64,000 nt of DNA from Wuchereria bancrofti. Lineage: Eukaryota > Nematoda > Chromadorea > Rhabditida > Onchocercidae. Numbering within the stretch: position 1 is the first letter of the stretch; every line of letters starts with the position of its first letter. Shown here one piece after another: positions 11,175-28,849 of the stretch. The stretch is taken from contig SSBO01000012.1 of the NCBI GenBank assembly GCA_005281725.1, positions 10,340,975-10,404,974 of the forward strand, in the 5' to 3' direction. The position numbers and the translations under genes are program-made. The notes under the pieces were generated by a model. The model was given only the letters and a program-made list of their open reading frames with translations. It made no database searches and was not told where the DNA came from.

Positions 11175-14100
11175 TCACTTCAATAAATTATTTCGTCGTA
11201 TACCGGTACGACGTGATCCATTATCACATGATGCTAGTGCTTTAGCTAAATCTCGTGTGGAATCTTTCCCTTTAAAAACTCTAGTTCCTTCACCGGCTAT
11301 TGTTTCTAATTCATATCTGGAAAATGATTTAAAATAAAAGTATTACGTTTAAACAATTTATGAAATAATTTTTTTTTATTCGTACTATATCGTTTTTTTC
11401 TTTTTCTCCTTTTTTTTCTTCCATCTATATATTTTTTTCTCTTTCTTATAATAACACTTCCCTGATAATATCATTTAATCAAATTATAAAGTTTTACCTA
11501 ATTATTGTTATCCATTCTTTTTTTCTACATGATAAAATTATCATTTAATCAAATTGTAAAATTTCATCTAATTATTACTCATTTTTATTTCTTTTCTTTT
11601 TTTCATGTAGTATTCTTTAATAACAATAATAGTAACAACACATACATGTATGTATATATATATCTGTGTAATATAGCAAAAAAAGAAATTCTAATTTAAT
11701 ATCTCAAATAATTTTTAGAAGAGACAAAAATACATATGTATTCCAAAAAAAAAAGCTAATATTTAATTAAATGCATACTGTCTCCATGAATCAGTAACTG
11801 TTGCTGTAAATGTTCGAACATTAGGTAAACGATGAAGCATTGATGATGGTTCATCAACTAAATCATAACTAAAATTTATCGAATAAATATTTACTAATAA
11901 ATAACAATGACAACGAAAAAATGTTGTGTATACATTTTCTTATATGAACTATAATTTTCGTTCAACAAATAAATATTTGTATTTGAAAGATTTCTTGGTG
12001 GTCTTGAGCAGCAACATTAACAACTGCCAACATATCAGTGGAAAATTGTTAATGTAAACGTCGTGGGTGGTCTCAATGATTTACACAATACAGTGGGTTC
12101 GTTCTGTTCTCGTTATGAACGACATTTCTTATTGGAGATTATATTGTATATGTATGCGTGTGGTGCTATGATGAAATGTTTACATGTATATATGCATACG
12201 TATATATATGCTTTTCATAAGATATATGATAACATTTTAAGTGATAATGGTGATTATAATGATGCAATGCAATGCTTTCTACCTTGCCTGCCTTTTTTTT
12301 GCTGCTATGATGGTATATGTATATATGTATGCTTTTGATAAGATATGTGGTAACAATTTAAATGATAATGATATGGTAAGTATAGTGATAATGATGATAT
12401 AATGTAATTGAATGCAATGCTAACTATTTTTCCTTGATTTTTTCTTTTTTATTTTTTTTTGTTTTATTTGAATGTATTTATTTTTAGTTTTATTTGTAAA
12501 AATGATATATTTTTTATTTTCATACCTTTTTGTTTTTTCTTGTTTTTTAAGATTTTGAAGCTTATTGGAAATTTTTAGGCAAAATATTTCAAAAGAAAAT
12601 AGTTAAAATTGATAAAATTTTTTGTTTATTTTCCGTCATAATTTATTAGATTTTTCACTTTTTTTTCCTATGATGGATTAAATTATGTGAAAAGTTCCTT
12701 TTGCTTTTCTTTTTTCTGAATTTTAAAATTTTGGAAATTCTAATTTAGCATTTTCTTCCTACATGCATTTTTCTAATGATTTTCACTACTTTTTTTCTTT
12801 CCTGAGCAGAACGTAATTCTTAAATTAACAATTGACGAAAGCTAAAAATTCACAAGTAATTATGATTAATTTTATAAGTTTTTTTTTCCTTGTAAATTTC
12901 ATTAAAAATTATATCGCACCTGAAACCATCTGTGAGGACGACAACATTAGTAAGTACATTGGAACGTCGATCTTGCAATATCTCCAAAGCTAATTTTAAT
13001 GCTGCTCCCGTAGCAGTTATACCGGCAAAGAATGGTAACTCTGGAAGAAAATAATTAATTGCCAAACAATTTATGTGAAATTTAAATTTATACATAAAAT
13101 GATTAAAATCAGTGTTTAATCTGATAAAAGTTACTTTCTTTCGTTTTTTTTTTAAATAAATTATCAAAAATGGAAAGCTTTTTTTTCTGCAAATTACTAT
13201 ACGTATGATAGAAATTAATACAAAATTGCATGTATTTATAAAAAATAACATGAAATATTTGCATGTTTAGGCCGAATTTTCGACTTAAAATTCATAAAAC
13301 ACTGTGGTCATTGATTAATTTCATTTAATTTAAATTCGAAATTTGGAAGTTTAAATTGTAAAAATTACTTTTAACAGTTTCGACAATTTCGGTTCGATTT
13401 TTATGCGCTATAAATGGTAATTTCACTTGACGTCGTAATGAACTGCTATATTCAATTACTGTAAAATACAAGATTATAAAAAAAATATAAAAACTTTTTT
13501 AAATATGGTAAAATCATTTTTTTAAATTCAAAAATCAATAAGAACATTTTAAAGTTAATTTTTTTTGTTTTAAATGAAAAAATAAAGTTTATAAAAAAGA
13601 AAAAAAATTTTTTTTTAATATTTCAATTTTTCTCTAGCTATCAAGAAGTTGGATTAATAAAATAAAAAAAAAAAAAAATACTTCCAATCCTTGTATCATT
13701 GTCAAATTCAGGAAGAATCAAATTGATGATTTCAATAATGTAAGTACGATGATCCTCAAAAAATTGTCTAACTGAGCTAGTTGAATCTACCACAAAAAGC
13801 GTATCAAAAGGTGCTAATGAGCAATCTAAAGTGAAAAATTACATATATTATTTCAATTGTTACATTGATCCCTCTTCTTTTTTCTAAATTCTATTCAACA
13901 AATTGGAGTTTTTTTTTGAATTAAAAAAATCAAAACATCATAATTTAGAAGCTATATATTAATTTAAATTTTGTGATTTAAATTGAATTTGTGTTAACAT
14001 ATCTTCCTAACTTATTTGTAATTAATGTACATTTTGTAATTAATTTGTAAGCAGTGATCGAATGAATAAAAAAGGTTTGCTGGTATAACAAACTGATATA

Positions 14101-15490
14101 TAACCTAATCGTCCGCTTAGAGATGAGATTGGTCGATTTTCCGGTCTTTTTGTACTATCCGGTTGAACTGGTAATGTTGATGGTAAACGAGTTGATCGCA
14201 ATGTTCCCCTCTGAAAAGCTATAATTTAATTAATTCACTGATATGTTTATTTCTTCTAATCTCGTATTAAAAAATTTATTTATCACCCCTCTTTGATAAC
14301 ATTATTTACAAGATTCTAAATTTTAAATTCACATTTAATATTTATAATTAGTATATCAATTGATTTATTAAACTATTTCAAAATTCCAAGAATCAAAATG
14401 AAAGTATCACAAAATTAAATGATATGCTATTAAATTCTTATAAAATTTTCCTTATAAAATTTTCCCACAAAATTTTACCAATGAATAAAAATCAACTTTT
14501 TTTGCAACAGTAACTTCATACAAGAGATTAATTAATCATCAATTAGCTATACCGTATGATTCTGAGTTATTCTGCTCACTAATTGCGTGGAATGTGTTGT
14601 TTCCGATTGGTGTGTTACAACTGATATTGGTTTTTTTGAAGTTGAAATAATCCGACGATGTTTTGTGGTAACATTTAAGTGTATCGGTTGACGTGTTCTT
14701 TGTCGTGTAATTTTTAAAGATGATGATCTAGTTGAAAATGATTGAGATTTTGATGATGATGACGATGATGATGATGAAGCTGTAATATGTTGTCTAAATG
14801 GTGATAATTTTGATGTTGTTGAAGGTGCACTTGCTGATGTTGAAATTTTTTGATGGATAGTTGTTGATTGCCTTATCACTGATGGAATTGAATTTATTGG
14901 TATCACTGAATTACCTTCCGCTAATAAACCACAAGTTATATTTTCAACTGAATGAGATAGTTGTACAGATGATAACTGATGATTTTGTGACTGAATAATT
15001 TGTTTGGTTAAATTTTCATATTCATTTGTAGAATATGACGATTGACTTGTATGTAGTATATTATCAGGATCATTTGATGCATAATTTAATGGTGGTATTG
15101 GTGCTGGTGGAGCAATTTCACCATATTGGCCTTTGCACACCTGTTAATAAAGTTAATTTAGCATTAATTTTAACTGTTTATAATTTAAATCTAGGTAATT
15201 GAAATAGATTGAAATAAAATCTGGTCTTTATAATCTATTGCAAGATTTTTTTAAAAATTTGCAACGAGAAAAAATCAAAAATTCTTTCAAATAAAAATTG
15301 TAATATTTGTTATTAATTACTAAATAATAGGAAACATTTCGTTTCATTTTTGTTTAAAATTTATAAAAATTCTACTCTATTTTAAATGAAAGAATATATC
15401 AAGAAAAAAGTAAACAAATTATATGCAACAACATACAGTGATTAGTGCTATAGCTAATAGAAGGTGAATCATTCGATGTTGCTGCAACAT
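11175..15490 (-). CDS. Secreted von Willebrand factor type A domain protein
   Basis: Eight exons, written 5' to 3' on the minus strand: 15490-15437, 15140-14553, 14210-14105, 13825-13682, 13458-13369, 13040-12920, 11868-11779 and 11316-11175. All junctions are GT...AG and in phase, giving 444 residues. Exon 1 encodes a signal peptide (MLQQHRMIHLLLAIALIT). Residues about 19-215 are Pro/Ser/Thr/Gln-rich with a run of nine Ser and several basic patches, probably disordered and extracellular. Residues about 255-430 form a full vWA domain. The metal-site (MIDAS) residues are present: D-S-T-S-S after a hydrophobic strand (FVVDSTSS), the Thr in GITATGAAL, and Asp in VVLTDG. The last exons supply the C-terminal helix and strand (YELETIAGEGTRVF). 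Such domains bind ligands through a divalent metal, so a matrix or adhesion role is likely. I cannot assign a named orthologue. Confidence 0.88.
11469..11581. repeat. Local duplication, period 70 bp
   Basis: A block of about 43 bases at 11469-11511 containing 'tcatttaatcaaatt' recurs at 11539-11581 with a few substitutions. It lies in the last intron of the vWA gene. Confidence 0.6.
12201..12421. repeat. Imperfect duplication in a vWA gene intron
   Basis: The stretch 12201-12276 and the stretch 12321-12421 share the ordered words 'atgctttt-ataagata', 'ggtaaca/gataaca', 'gtgataatg' and 'gcaatgct'. It lies in the intron between 11868 and 12920 and has no coding content. Confidence 0.5.
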
Positions 15491-18400
15491 ATCATAATTA
15501 TAATTTTATTCCATACAGAAATTTATTCAATTCAAATAAAATTTTTGAATAAAATTTATCTATGCTACAATCAAAATTATTCGGAAATTACTAAAGGTCT
15601 TAAACTCTTCACTGATATAATAACGTGACACGATTAATCAATCAGCGTATTGAGTGTAACAAAATAACATCACGTCAACAAATGGTCAAAAGCTTGTTGG
15701 TTTATCTAATAAATTATTTTAATCAAATTTTGAAATTTTCATCTAAGTCTTAATTTGATATATTTAACTATATCGTCATTACTAATTTATAACATTATGA
15801 ACAATTAAGCTTCATCTCATCGTTTAATGGACATACTTTTTAGAATTTGAATTCTTTTTCCTACTTTTTTTTATGAAAATAAAATTCCTGATTAAATTTT
15901 TACTACTAATGTGTGAGAAAATGTATTGGATTTAAATTTAAAAAACGGAAAACGTAAAAAACTGGAAAAGAAGGATGAAAAGAAAGATGGAAGATGTAAG
16001 ACAGAAAAAAATAATAATGGAGTAAGAAACAAGGACAAAAAAAAATTCCAAAGTTTTTTTTTAAAAAAAAAGGAAATGTTGGAAAAGGGAACATATATAA
16101 ATGCAAAACATACAATTTGATCACTAAGAGTTAAGAAAAAAAACTGGACTGGATGAATAAATCAAGTGAATGAAGACGAAAAACGTATCATTGACTACTT
16201 TTATACAAACACCTATTTTGTATTAAAATATTTTTTTTTTTTGTTTTTGATTTCTTTTTCCTTTTGTATAAATTTATATATGTAGGAGTTGTATGTAACG
16301 GTACGTCTTTCAATGGCCTAAAAATGACATTTCGTTTTTTCATTAAGTTCATCACTTTTTTTTCTCTTTACAAAATATCAATGAATGAATGAAAATAAAA
16401 AGAAAAAAAAATATCTAGATATACATAGAATTTTTAAAATAAGAACTTGACCATCGTATATTTTCCATGTTGAATTCTGTGCAACATACAAATTAATTGC
16501 GTACATTTCAATCGACTTTTTTTTGTTTTCAAAATTTCAGGAACTGTAAATTTAACATGAACAATGATATACATAAAAATCATAATTACGATTAAAAAGA
16601 AAAAAGAAACAAAATTTTTAAAGAATTTTAAAACTTCCTAAATTCGAAAAGAATAATTATAATTGAAAATGGGTATTTTCGATATTTTAATAAATAATTT
16701 ATATAATGGAAATTTTTTTTTACTATCACTTATTTTGCCAGAAGAAAAAAAATTTTTTTTTCCCTAGTAACGATATTTATTCTGTTTAAAAGATTTCTAA
16801 TAAGATATGCTAAATTTTTTTACAATTACAAATTTTTGCAATTTAAAAGTGTAGTAATTGCGAATAGCAAATGAAGGAAAAAACATTATAGGTTATCAAA
16901 ATTAAATGCGCTNNNNNNNNNNNNTTTTTTTTCCCTAGTAACGATATTTATTCTGTTTAAAAGATTTCTAATAAGATATGCTAAATTTTTTTACAATTAC
17001 AAATTTTTGCAATTTAAAAGTGTAGTAATTGCGAATAGCAAATGAAGGAAAAAACATTATAGGTTATCAAAATTAAATGCGCTAAGATGCTGACAAATAT
17101 TTCAATAATTTCGTAAAGTTTTAGACTAAGTTCCACTCCTTTTGATATTTAAATAATCATATCAGAATAAATGATCATTGTGATAGCGTTTATTTATGGA
17201 GAAGTAATTCTATTTATTAGCTTAACATAATTTAAAATCAAAATTTGAGAAAACTCTCTACAACTAATTCTGTTTCTTTTTTAACAGTGTGTAATTTCAA
17301 TTTTGTGGTTGTTACAACTTTTACAAAAATTTCAAGCTAAAAGCCATCGCAATTTTGGCCAATTACAGGGCTAATGAATTGATGTTAAATAAACTTAATA
17401 ATAAATGAATTAAACAAATGGTATACATTAGCGAATTCTAAGCATTCAAGAAGGAGTGGATTGATAATATGGTGTTGGAATTGAATTAGGAAAGTAAATT
17501 AAGCAGCATCGAAACTGTCGTAATTTCAAAAAAAAAAAAAAAAAAAAAAAAGGAACTAGTATAATAAGCTTAAGTAATATAATACAGCATAATGTAGCTT
17601 GCACAATTATTTGTCGTAACAGTGGACGCACCAACTTCTACCAATTATAATTTGATGGACTATATCAATAATCCTTATCTTCCTTCGAACATACGGGCCC
17701 TTTTAGCTACTTTAATATAAGTTTCACATCACATTGACGACCTAAAAAGTACTGATCCAATTAATTCAAAAATATTTTGAATAGTTTCTTGAATTAAGAC
17801 TAGATAAACTACGAACACATCACTTTAGAACCATTTCAAATGACTCAAATGTTATAAGTTTAAAAGAAATAATATAAATGCAACATAAACTTTAGAATAC
17901 TAACTTGGACTAAATTTCTCGACAAATAATCTTCCTGATGACGTTAGAGTGTGTTAATCGATGGACCATACGAAAATTTCCATAGCTTCATTGCGTAAGT
18001 AAAACGATCATAATATTACAAAAACAAACATGGTAAAATTTAGAATTACAGGACATGAAAACAGTGGAATATACCTAATAAAGGATGTGCATATGGTTCT
18101 AAACCTCTCGTTCCACCCTTATTCGTAAAGAATTTAAATCTCATCAAATTATTCAGAATCAAAAAGTAATCATACCATCCATCTGGAAATAAATTTAAAA
18201 ATTTTGACATATTGTTTCACCTAAATTCACGTTCACCAAAATGCGTTTGCAAACTTACGGGTAGTTTGAAATCATTATTTAGAAGTCTTGAGTCAGTACA
18301 CATTTACAAGGTACTAAAATGTCTTCGAACGATAGAATATCTGCTACGTATATTTTTCATCAATTTCCAAGCATATAAATGAAATGGAAAGGTTGAAAAT

Positions 18401-19042
18401 AATACAAACAGGCGTATCAATTCTAAGCAAACCATTTGGAATGACAGCTTACTGGTAAAATTACTATCACAGCATACAACAGACAATAAGTGCAATACCA
18501 TAGGTAGTACAGGAACTCACACTGTTGGAATCATTTCATGATCGAAGATATCCAAATATATACATAGGCGATCAATCGTCTCAAATCTGGCGGAAATTAA
18601 TATTTCAGGTACAGTCGGAGAAGTTCATAAATCTACACTGCACAGAGATCCTTAGATTAAAGCACAGCACATATGAAAAACAAAATTTGTTTCAAAACCT
18701 GAAAGCAATTCAGCGCCAAATCCATCAGTTACAATCCAGAACCTTTTCATTTAAAAAGACTTCATCTTTCTAAATCCATTGAAAAAAAAAATTAAATAAT
18801 ATAATCTATGTTTAAATCTTATACCGTTGCTATTGGTAAAACAAGAGCTTTCATTATGTAGAACATAGATTAAAACGTAATAAAATGTGATCTGACATTT
18901 GATCTCAGGCTGTATCATTCATTATAAAAAGGTAGAGAACACCGCTGATATCTTTGAAAAAACAAAACATCTTTCAAAATAAATAGGAGTAAAAAATTCA
19001 TAATCTCCAAAAAAATATCTAAAAACTTTAAACCATTAAATA
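15491..19042. other. Intergenic region upstream of the vWA gene and downstream of KIAA0930
   Basis: About 3.5 kb of AT-rich DNA with long T and A runs, including about 22 A at 17527-17550. It includes the first assembly gap. Short frames at 17446-17634 and 18304-18773 have no splice context that I could connect to a gene. The part nearest 19042 probably contains the 3' untranslated region of the KIAA0930 homologue. Confidence 0.55.
16754..17083. repeat. 159-bp identical duplication flanking a 12-N gap
   Basis: Bases 16754-16912 and 16925-17083 appear identical and lie directly on either side of the Ns at 16913-16924. The left copy is preceded by one extra T of a homopolymer. An exact copy placed exactly at gap edges is the mark of an unmerged contig overlap, not of biology. 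Confidence 0.92.
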
Positions 19043-22921
<3,879 letters not shown>

Positions 22922-25362
22922 GGATTAGTTCCTAAAACGGAAATTTCGGAATGTTGGTGGAAGGAGACCCTGAAATCACTCGGAAATTCGCATTCGACGG
23001 AATACAAATAAAGACATTTAGCTAAGACCAATTGAGCAATACAATAAAAGAAAAAAGAAAACGGAAATACACGAATGGAACAAATTTTCGCAGACGACAT
23101 GACGAAATAATTAAGTCTCAAGCTATTTATGATTGCATTTTAAAATAGCAATTAGTTTTGTTCAGATTTGGAAATTTACTTATTTACGCATCAATTAATC
23201 AATAACCAATCAGTCATTCCCATTTACATATATACAGAATTTCGAGTTCGTATTTCAATAAAATAAAAAATTCGGATGTTTTATTATTTTATTATTAATT
23301 AGGTGCGAATTAGTCATTATTTGGGATATTTATTTTACGTAAACTTCTAAAATTCTAAAATGTTAAATTTATTGCGTTTTGAAACAATGTTTTTTAAGTA
23401 TAATCTATTAGCAGAGGATTAAGGATGGAGAAGAAAAATACTGTTGCAGATTAGATTGATCATTTGATGCGACTATTATTATTATTAGTTTATTTTTTTC
23501 TATTCTTTGTTTTTCGTTTTTTTAATTTAAAGATTTTAATGTTTTTTTTTATTTCAACTAATTCTTTCTTTTTTATAGAGTTTTAATATAGTATTTTTTA
23601 GAATCAGTCATATAAACATTTTTGTACCAATGTTTTTGAAGAATTCACAATATTATCTCTCTAAAATATTCCATTCAAATAGCTATTTTTCTTATCAGAA
23701 AACTAAACATCTTTACTAAGCTTCAATTTCCTAAAACTTTTATACCAACTTTGGCATTTATCGATTGTAATGAAAAATTTGTTATTCATCTAACTGCAAA
23801 ACGACATATCAATGTAAGGCTTCACAAAAAAAAAAGGAAAAATAAGTTAAAACGCAAGCCTAAAGCAAGAAAACCGGACATTTGTCAATTTAAACTTTAC
23901 CTTTCTATTTCAAGAAAGTCAATTTCATCATACATATCGAAAAACTTAGTTGTTGAATTTTTAATTAAAATGATAAGTAAGTTTTAAAATTTTTTCCTTG
24001 AACTTTTAATTAAAATGATGAGTAAGTTCCAAAGTTACAAAGAAAAAAAAATGAAATTTTTAGTTAAAATGCTTGATATTACAGGTATTCCATGCATTGA
24101 TATTGTATCTGATGAGAGATTTACACTTATTCTATGATGCTTAACATTCTTACAATCTATTCACAAATTTTGTGTCAAATAACTTATTTATAAGATTATT
24201 TTTTTTTTTTTGAGAAATACATTCTGGTCGTACAGATTTAGTGAGAGTTATTTGATGTGTCGTCTGGATGCATTAACAATAATTCGCAAATGACAATTTT
24301 GTTTTCTTCATAACAAAGTGATTAAATATTTGACGACTCAGTTCTCGTAAGGTTACGTGAATGACAGTGTTACGTTTCGCGCAATATTTCTATTTATCAT
24401 CATTACTCATTTTGCATCAGATTTGTGGAATAATCTGTATGTGAATAAAATCTTATCATGTATTTTGTGGTATGTTAAGTTTCTCTCTTTTTTTTATCGA
24501 TTAATTTGGTTGTAATAAAGTGATTGTGATTGATTTAATTGCAGATAATCTTTCCTTTTGATATTTTTGATGATCAATCAAATAAATCCAGTGAAGCGAA
24601 GTCGCTGTTATAGTTACCAATGATGGCAAACAATTGCGAGCGATTCTTTCAATTAAATGTACTCATTTATAGCATAATTGGCGCAAAAGTTTCAATTGGT
24701 GGTTATTTATTCAGTGGTAATTTTCTTCCATTTCTTGATAAAAACTCTGATATAATTTTCATTTAAGTTTAGATTTCAAAACGAAACAATAAATCCTTGC
24801 AATACATTTTTCATTTCTTGAATACAGGATTATCCATATCGTTTAAAACAAAATTGACGAAAAATCTTTCAGGACAAGAACTCTTCTTCCACTGGATAAT
24901 TAATTAACTGACAATGCTTAATGATAGCATGTATGATTTGATCAATTAGGTTACTTTAATTTTCATTTCATTAACTGTAGAAGTGTAACGGTATGATCAA
25001 TAATGGATTGTGCAAAGTTGTGATGTGACAAAATTATGGTATTTTAATGATATTCCAAAAAGAAGAAGAAAAAGAAGGAAAAATTTTTAGTTAAAAATGA
25101 TTATTATTATTATTATTAATTATTATAAAGCGATGGTTTATTTAATTTCAGGAAAAATGTCACTCGATGATGGGTGAGAGAGGAATGCGGAGAGAAGTGA
25201 GATAGAAAAAGGAGCACTTGAATGGATCGAAAGGTGGAGTTCTTAGTGAGTACAGACGAATTGATAACTAAAACACTCCCACAATGATTTTCAGAGGATC
25301 ATTTAAAAGCTAATATATCCGTAGTACCGTTTCATCAAATAAACTGCGACATTCAAGAAGCA
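22922..25362. other. Divergent intergenic region between the KIAA0930 homologue and flp-8
   Basis: The two genes are transcribed away from each other, so this 2.4 kb probably holds both promoters. It is AT-rich, with a short (TTA)n near 23476 and an (ATT)n near 25100. I see no convincing exon. Confidence 0.5.
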
Positions 25363-27759
25363 ATGACCTGTGTCCCTTCTGTCTCCAATGCCTTTATTCA
25401 AATGCTTTTGGTTATGGTTTTGGTCTCTCATGTGCTACCATTGCCGTTAGCAGCCCATCTTCCCGTGTATGATTCATTATATGATGTAGGTTAAATTTAT
25501 CTCTAATAAAATTCGGATTTAAAATTTCGTACTATTTATTAGTTAAATACATTAAATCTATTTTATAATGATGGATTAAAATAAATCTTACCTGCTAATA
25601 ATATCAAAAGATGATGCTAATAATATCAAAAGAATTTTCAAAAGACGATGCTCATTGAGCATCATCTTTTGAAAATTCCACTTTGCTTTTGATCATTCAA
25701 TGCTTGAACGACACAGGTTTGATTTTAGAAGTGTCACCCTTCCTTTTGTTTGAAAAGTGTAAGGTATCATATTATGTATTCCATGATTAGCAGAATTTAA
25801 GTGCATTTCTTCTTTATAATTTAAAATAATTTTCAAAGTTAAAGTTAGATAACAAGTAAGATGAAATAATTAGCAAGTACTTAATACACAGCACAATCTC
25901 TGTACTAGGTCTTCATGAATTTTATCGTGCGTGGATCAAACTGATACAGAGAAGACTAAAAATGATGTCAACGAATTATTTTCATCTATATTTTCAAATT
26001 TTACGAAAATGCTTCATACAAATATGCTTACGCATGTATTCATGAAATGTATTCTGAGCCAAGTTAGAAAAAGTGTGCTTTGGAGTAAAATATACTATAT
26101 TTTCGGAGATTTTTAAACCGCAGAATGATGAAAAAAGAAGAATCACTGTTCATTTGTATCATTAGTGGAAATTATGTAATGCATTTTATAATCATATCAT
26201 AATTCCGATATCTGTCGTATTCAAATACAATTAGATTTGATATTTCATTGAAGATCCGATATTGCTTTTTTTTTTTAATTCCCCTTTACAGATTTAAATA
26301 TCTTTAGAAAGGACAAACGAAGAATTTTTGCAACAACTATAAATTATTGAAATGAGTGATATGGGGCACAAAGGAAATACGAATATGCTAAATTGATTAT
26401 GACAATGCTGCAATTAAGTCTAATTGTAGTGTTTTAATTGATACAAAGAAATTTTTAAAAAGTACGAGATAAATCCAGTAGCTTGCTTAATACTTATTTA
26501 TCCGATAATTTCAACTTTTCCAGGAGCCACCATTGGTTGATTATAACTTCGTGCCATACTCAGGTATAATTTTCAACAGTATTATAATATATTGAAATAT
26601 TGCAATACTAAAGATTCAAAAATGTCTTACTCATACACATGGAACATTCTAACGACTAATTTTGCATGCAACGGATGTAAAACTACTATTTTAATTTGTA
26701 AATGTATCAATTTCTCTTCTCGTCTTTTTCATTTCTCTTTTTTTCCTTTCTTCTATATTTCATCAAATAATGTTGAATAAAAACTAAATAAAAAGCAGTG
26801 TGAGAGTTGCATAACCAAATTTAGCTTTTGGAGATTTTTTTATGTTTTCAAAAAAATTCTTTCTAAGTTTGAAAATTTTTCAATCAAAGAAAGCTGAAAT
26901 GCATCGTTAAACGTATCTAATGCGATACAAAAATATAGAAATAAACATTAGACCTAATTGTGCCTTTTAAATGATATAAATGATTTTAAGTAAACACTGC
27001 TGCCAGGTGTAGCATTTTAAAATAAACCTGGTTATTTTCAGATGTAGCAAGATACCAATTTAAAAGAAATTTTTTGGAGCAGCAGTAAAATGTCTAATTA
27101 GCCAGATTTCTAGAATAATCGTATAACACATTTTATGCTTTGATATGTAATTAATCTTAAATTTAAATTCTTGTAGGATTGAGGAATAATGGTGACTGGA
27201 TGAACGAGCCATTTCGAGCTGACAAACGCAAAAACGAATTTATTCGTTTCGGGAAAAGGGATGATTTCATGAAGTATGTTTCCTTGTCATATTGCACTTT
27301 TTTTCTTGCAATTCAAATATGAGTTTGAATTATTTCCTCACAAATTAGTTTTCAACATATATAAGTAATTCTCACTAAAATACGAAATTTTTGTTTTTAT
27401 AAAATTCAATGATTCAAAACTACAAATTTTTTTTTTTAAAACTCAAAAATTCAAGAAATCAAAAAAAAATTTTTTTTTTCACTTGAATCAATAACGAACA
27501 ATTTATTGCATATCTGAATATCCGTGTATTACGGCATAATTTGCTCCAAATAAATAACTGAAATCTTTTGATTTAACATAATTAAGATTATTTTCAGTCA
27601 GGTGTAGCATGATCTCACAATTTCAACAAGAAAAATTATAAATTTTCGAACAAAATTTAAAATTTTAAATCATATTTAAGTGGCATCATCAGATTTGTTT
27701 GCAGATTTAATAAACGAAAGAATGAATTCATCCGATTCGGTAAACGTTCCATCAATTGA
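25363..27759 (+). CDS. flp-8: FMRFamide-like peptide precursor FLP-8 (two KNEFIRFamide copies)
   Basis: Four exons: 25363-25485, 26524-26563, 27177-27273 and 27705-27759, all GT...AG and in phase, giving 104 residues. Exon 1 holds a hydrophobic signal sequence (LLVMVLVSHVLPLPLAA). The mature peptide KNEFIRFG occurs at residues 73-80 and 92-99. Each copy is preceded by Lys-Arg and followed by Gly-Lys-Arg, the signals for dibasic cleavage and C-terminal amidation. The two copies are split between exons 3 and 4 by the spacer DDFMKFNKR. KNEFIRFamide is the known nematode peptide AF1, encoded by flp-8. It is a secreted neuropeptide acting through G-protein-coupled receptors. The reported C. elegans gene has three copies; I find two. 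An AATAAA lies 137 bases after the stop. Confidence 0.95.
25632..25678. other. Near-perfect 23-bp palindrome in flp-8 intron 1
   Basis: Arms at 25632-25654 and 25656-25678 are reverse complements except for one position, which would still pair as G-U in RNA. A single base separates them. A related direct word ('tcaaaagatgatgct') lies just upstream at about 25604. It could be a foldback from local inversion of that word. The loop is too short for a typical microRNA precursor. Confidence 0.8.
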
Positions 27760-27895
27760 AGATGTTTTTAAAATTTCGGTTCTTCACGGAATGATGGTTT
27801 TTGTATTTGATATATCGCATCATATATTTATGTTCAACAGTAAATTTTGTGGAAGTTGCATTTTAAACATTTAAACAGCAATTCTATTGGTTTCA

Positions 27896-27901
27896 AATAA
27901 A
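27896..27901 (+). promoter_or_regulatory. Poly(A) signal of flp-8
   Basis: An AATAAA hexamer lies 137 bases after the flp-8 stop codon and 238 bases before the predicted flp-12 start. It supports a separate flp-8 transcript end. Confidence 0.5.
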
Positions 27902-28138
27902 ACATGAAATTTACCCATTTCAGAAATTCATTGTTAATCACTGCCTGAATCGTCTTCATTTTTCGTATTTATGATAATAAGTGCAGCGCAGTTATAGCAC
28001 GTACATATAACATGCATGCATATATGCGTACATGCATGCATGCATTCACTTACAGTTTATGATGAATTGAACGAATGAAACTATCTATTTCACGTATAAT
28101 TATATTTTAAAAATTAGCAAAAAATCTTCATCAAATCA

Positions 28139-28815
28139 ATGAATACTCTTCTCTTCTCATTTTCTCTTTTCTCTCTCATCACATTCTTGAAACTATTTCT
28201 AACACTTTCAGGTGGAATATTGATTTTTAATTTAATAATTAAAAAGAAATTTAATTTTTGTTATTAAAATATTAATATTAATTTGTTTTTTTTAATGCGT
28301 ATAGTTCAATAATTCAAATAATGAAATATCACAGCAAAAGACTTTGTCTTTTATACGCTTTTTATTACTATTTTTTTTCATTTCATAACTCTGTTGAAAT
28401 AATTATTAAAATTCTTTTTCTTTTCATTTTACTGTAATTTTCATTTTAGAAATATTCTAAAATAGCTTCCTGTTATTTTGAGTTTATTTAAAAATTTATC
28501 ACTGGTACTTTGATCTAACATTTTTTTAAATAATTTCCAAACTAACAAATCTCTTTTCAACAAAACATTTACTATCCCACTTTTAATTTCTTTCCTTTTT
28601 TTATGAATATTACTATGGAAATTTTTCCTTTTTGCACTTAAGATTTTATGATTTTTCTTTATCCTTTTTTACTTTTTTTAAAAAATTCAAGATTAAATTC
28701 AAAACTTTTGAATGGTAATATTTTTTTATTTTTATTTTTTAAAAATCGAACAATTTTTGGTTCTAAGTTTTGAACAATTTTGTGGAAATATTTGAAATAT
28801 AAATTAAGTGTTAAC

Positions 28816-28849
<34 letters not shown>

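Noticed and set aside
11062..11337. 91-residue + strand frame
   Set aside because: It overlaps the last exon of the vWA gene on the minus strand, which has full splice and domain support.
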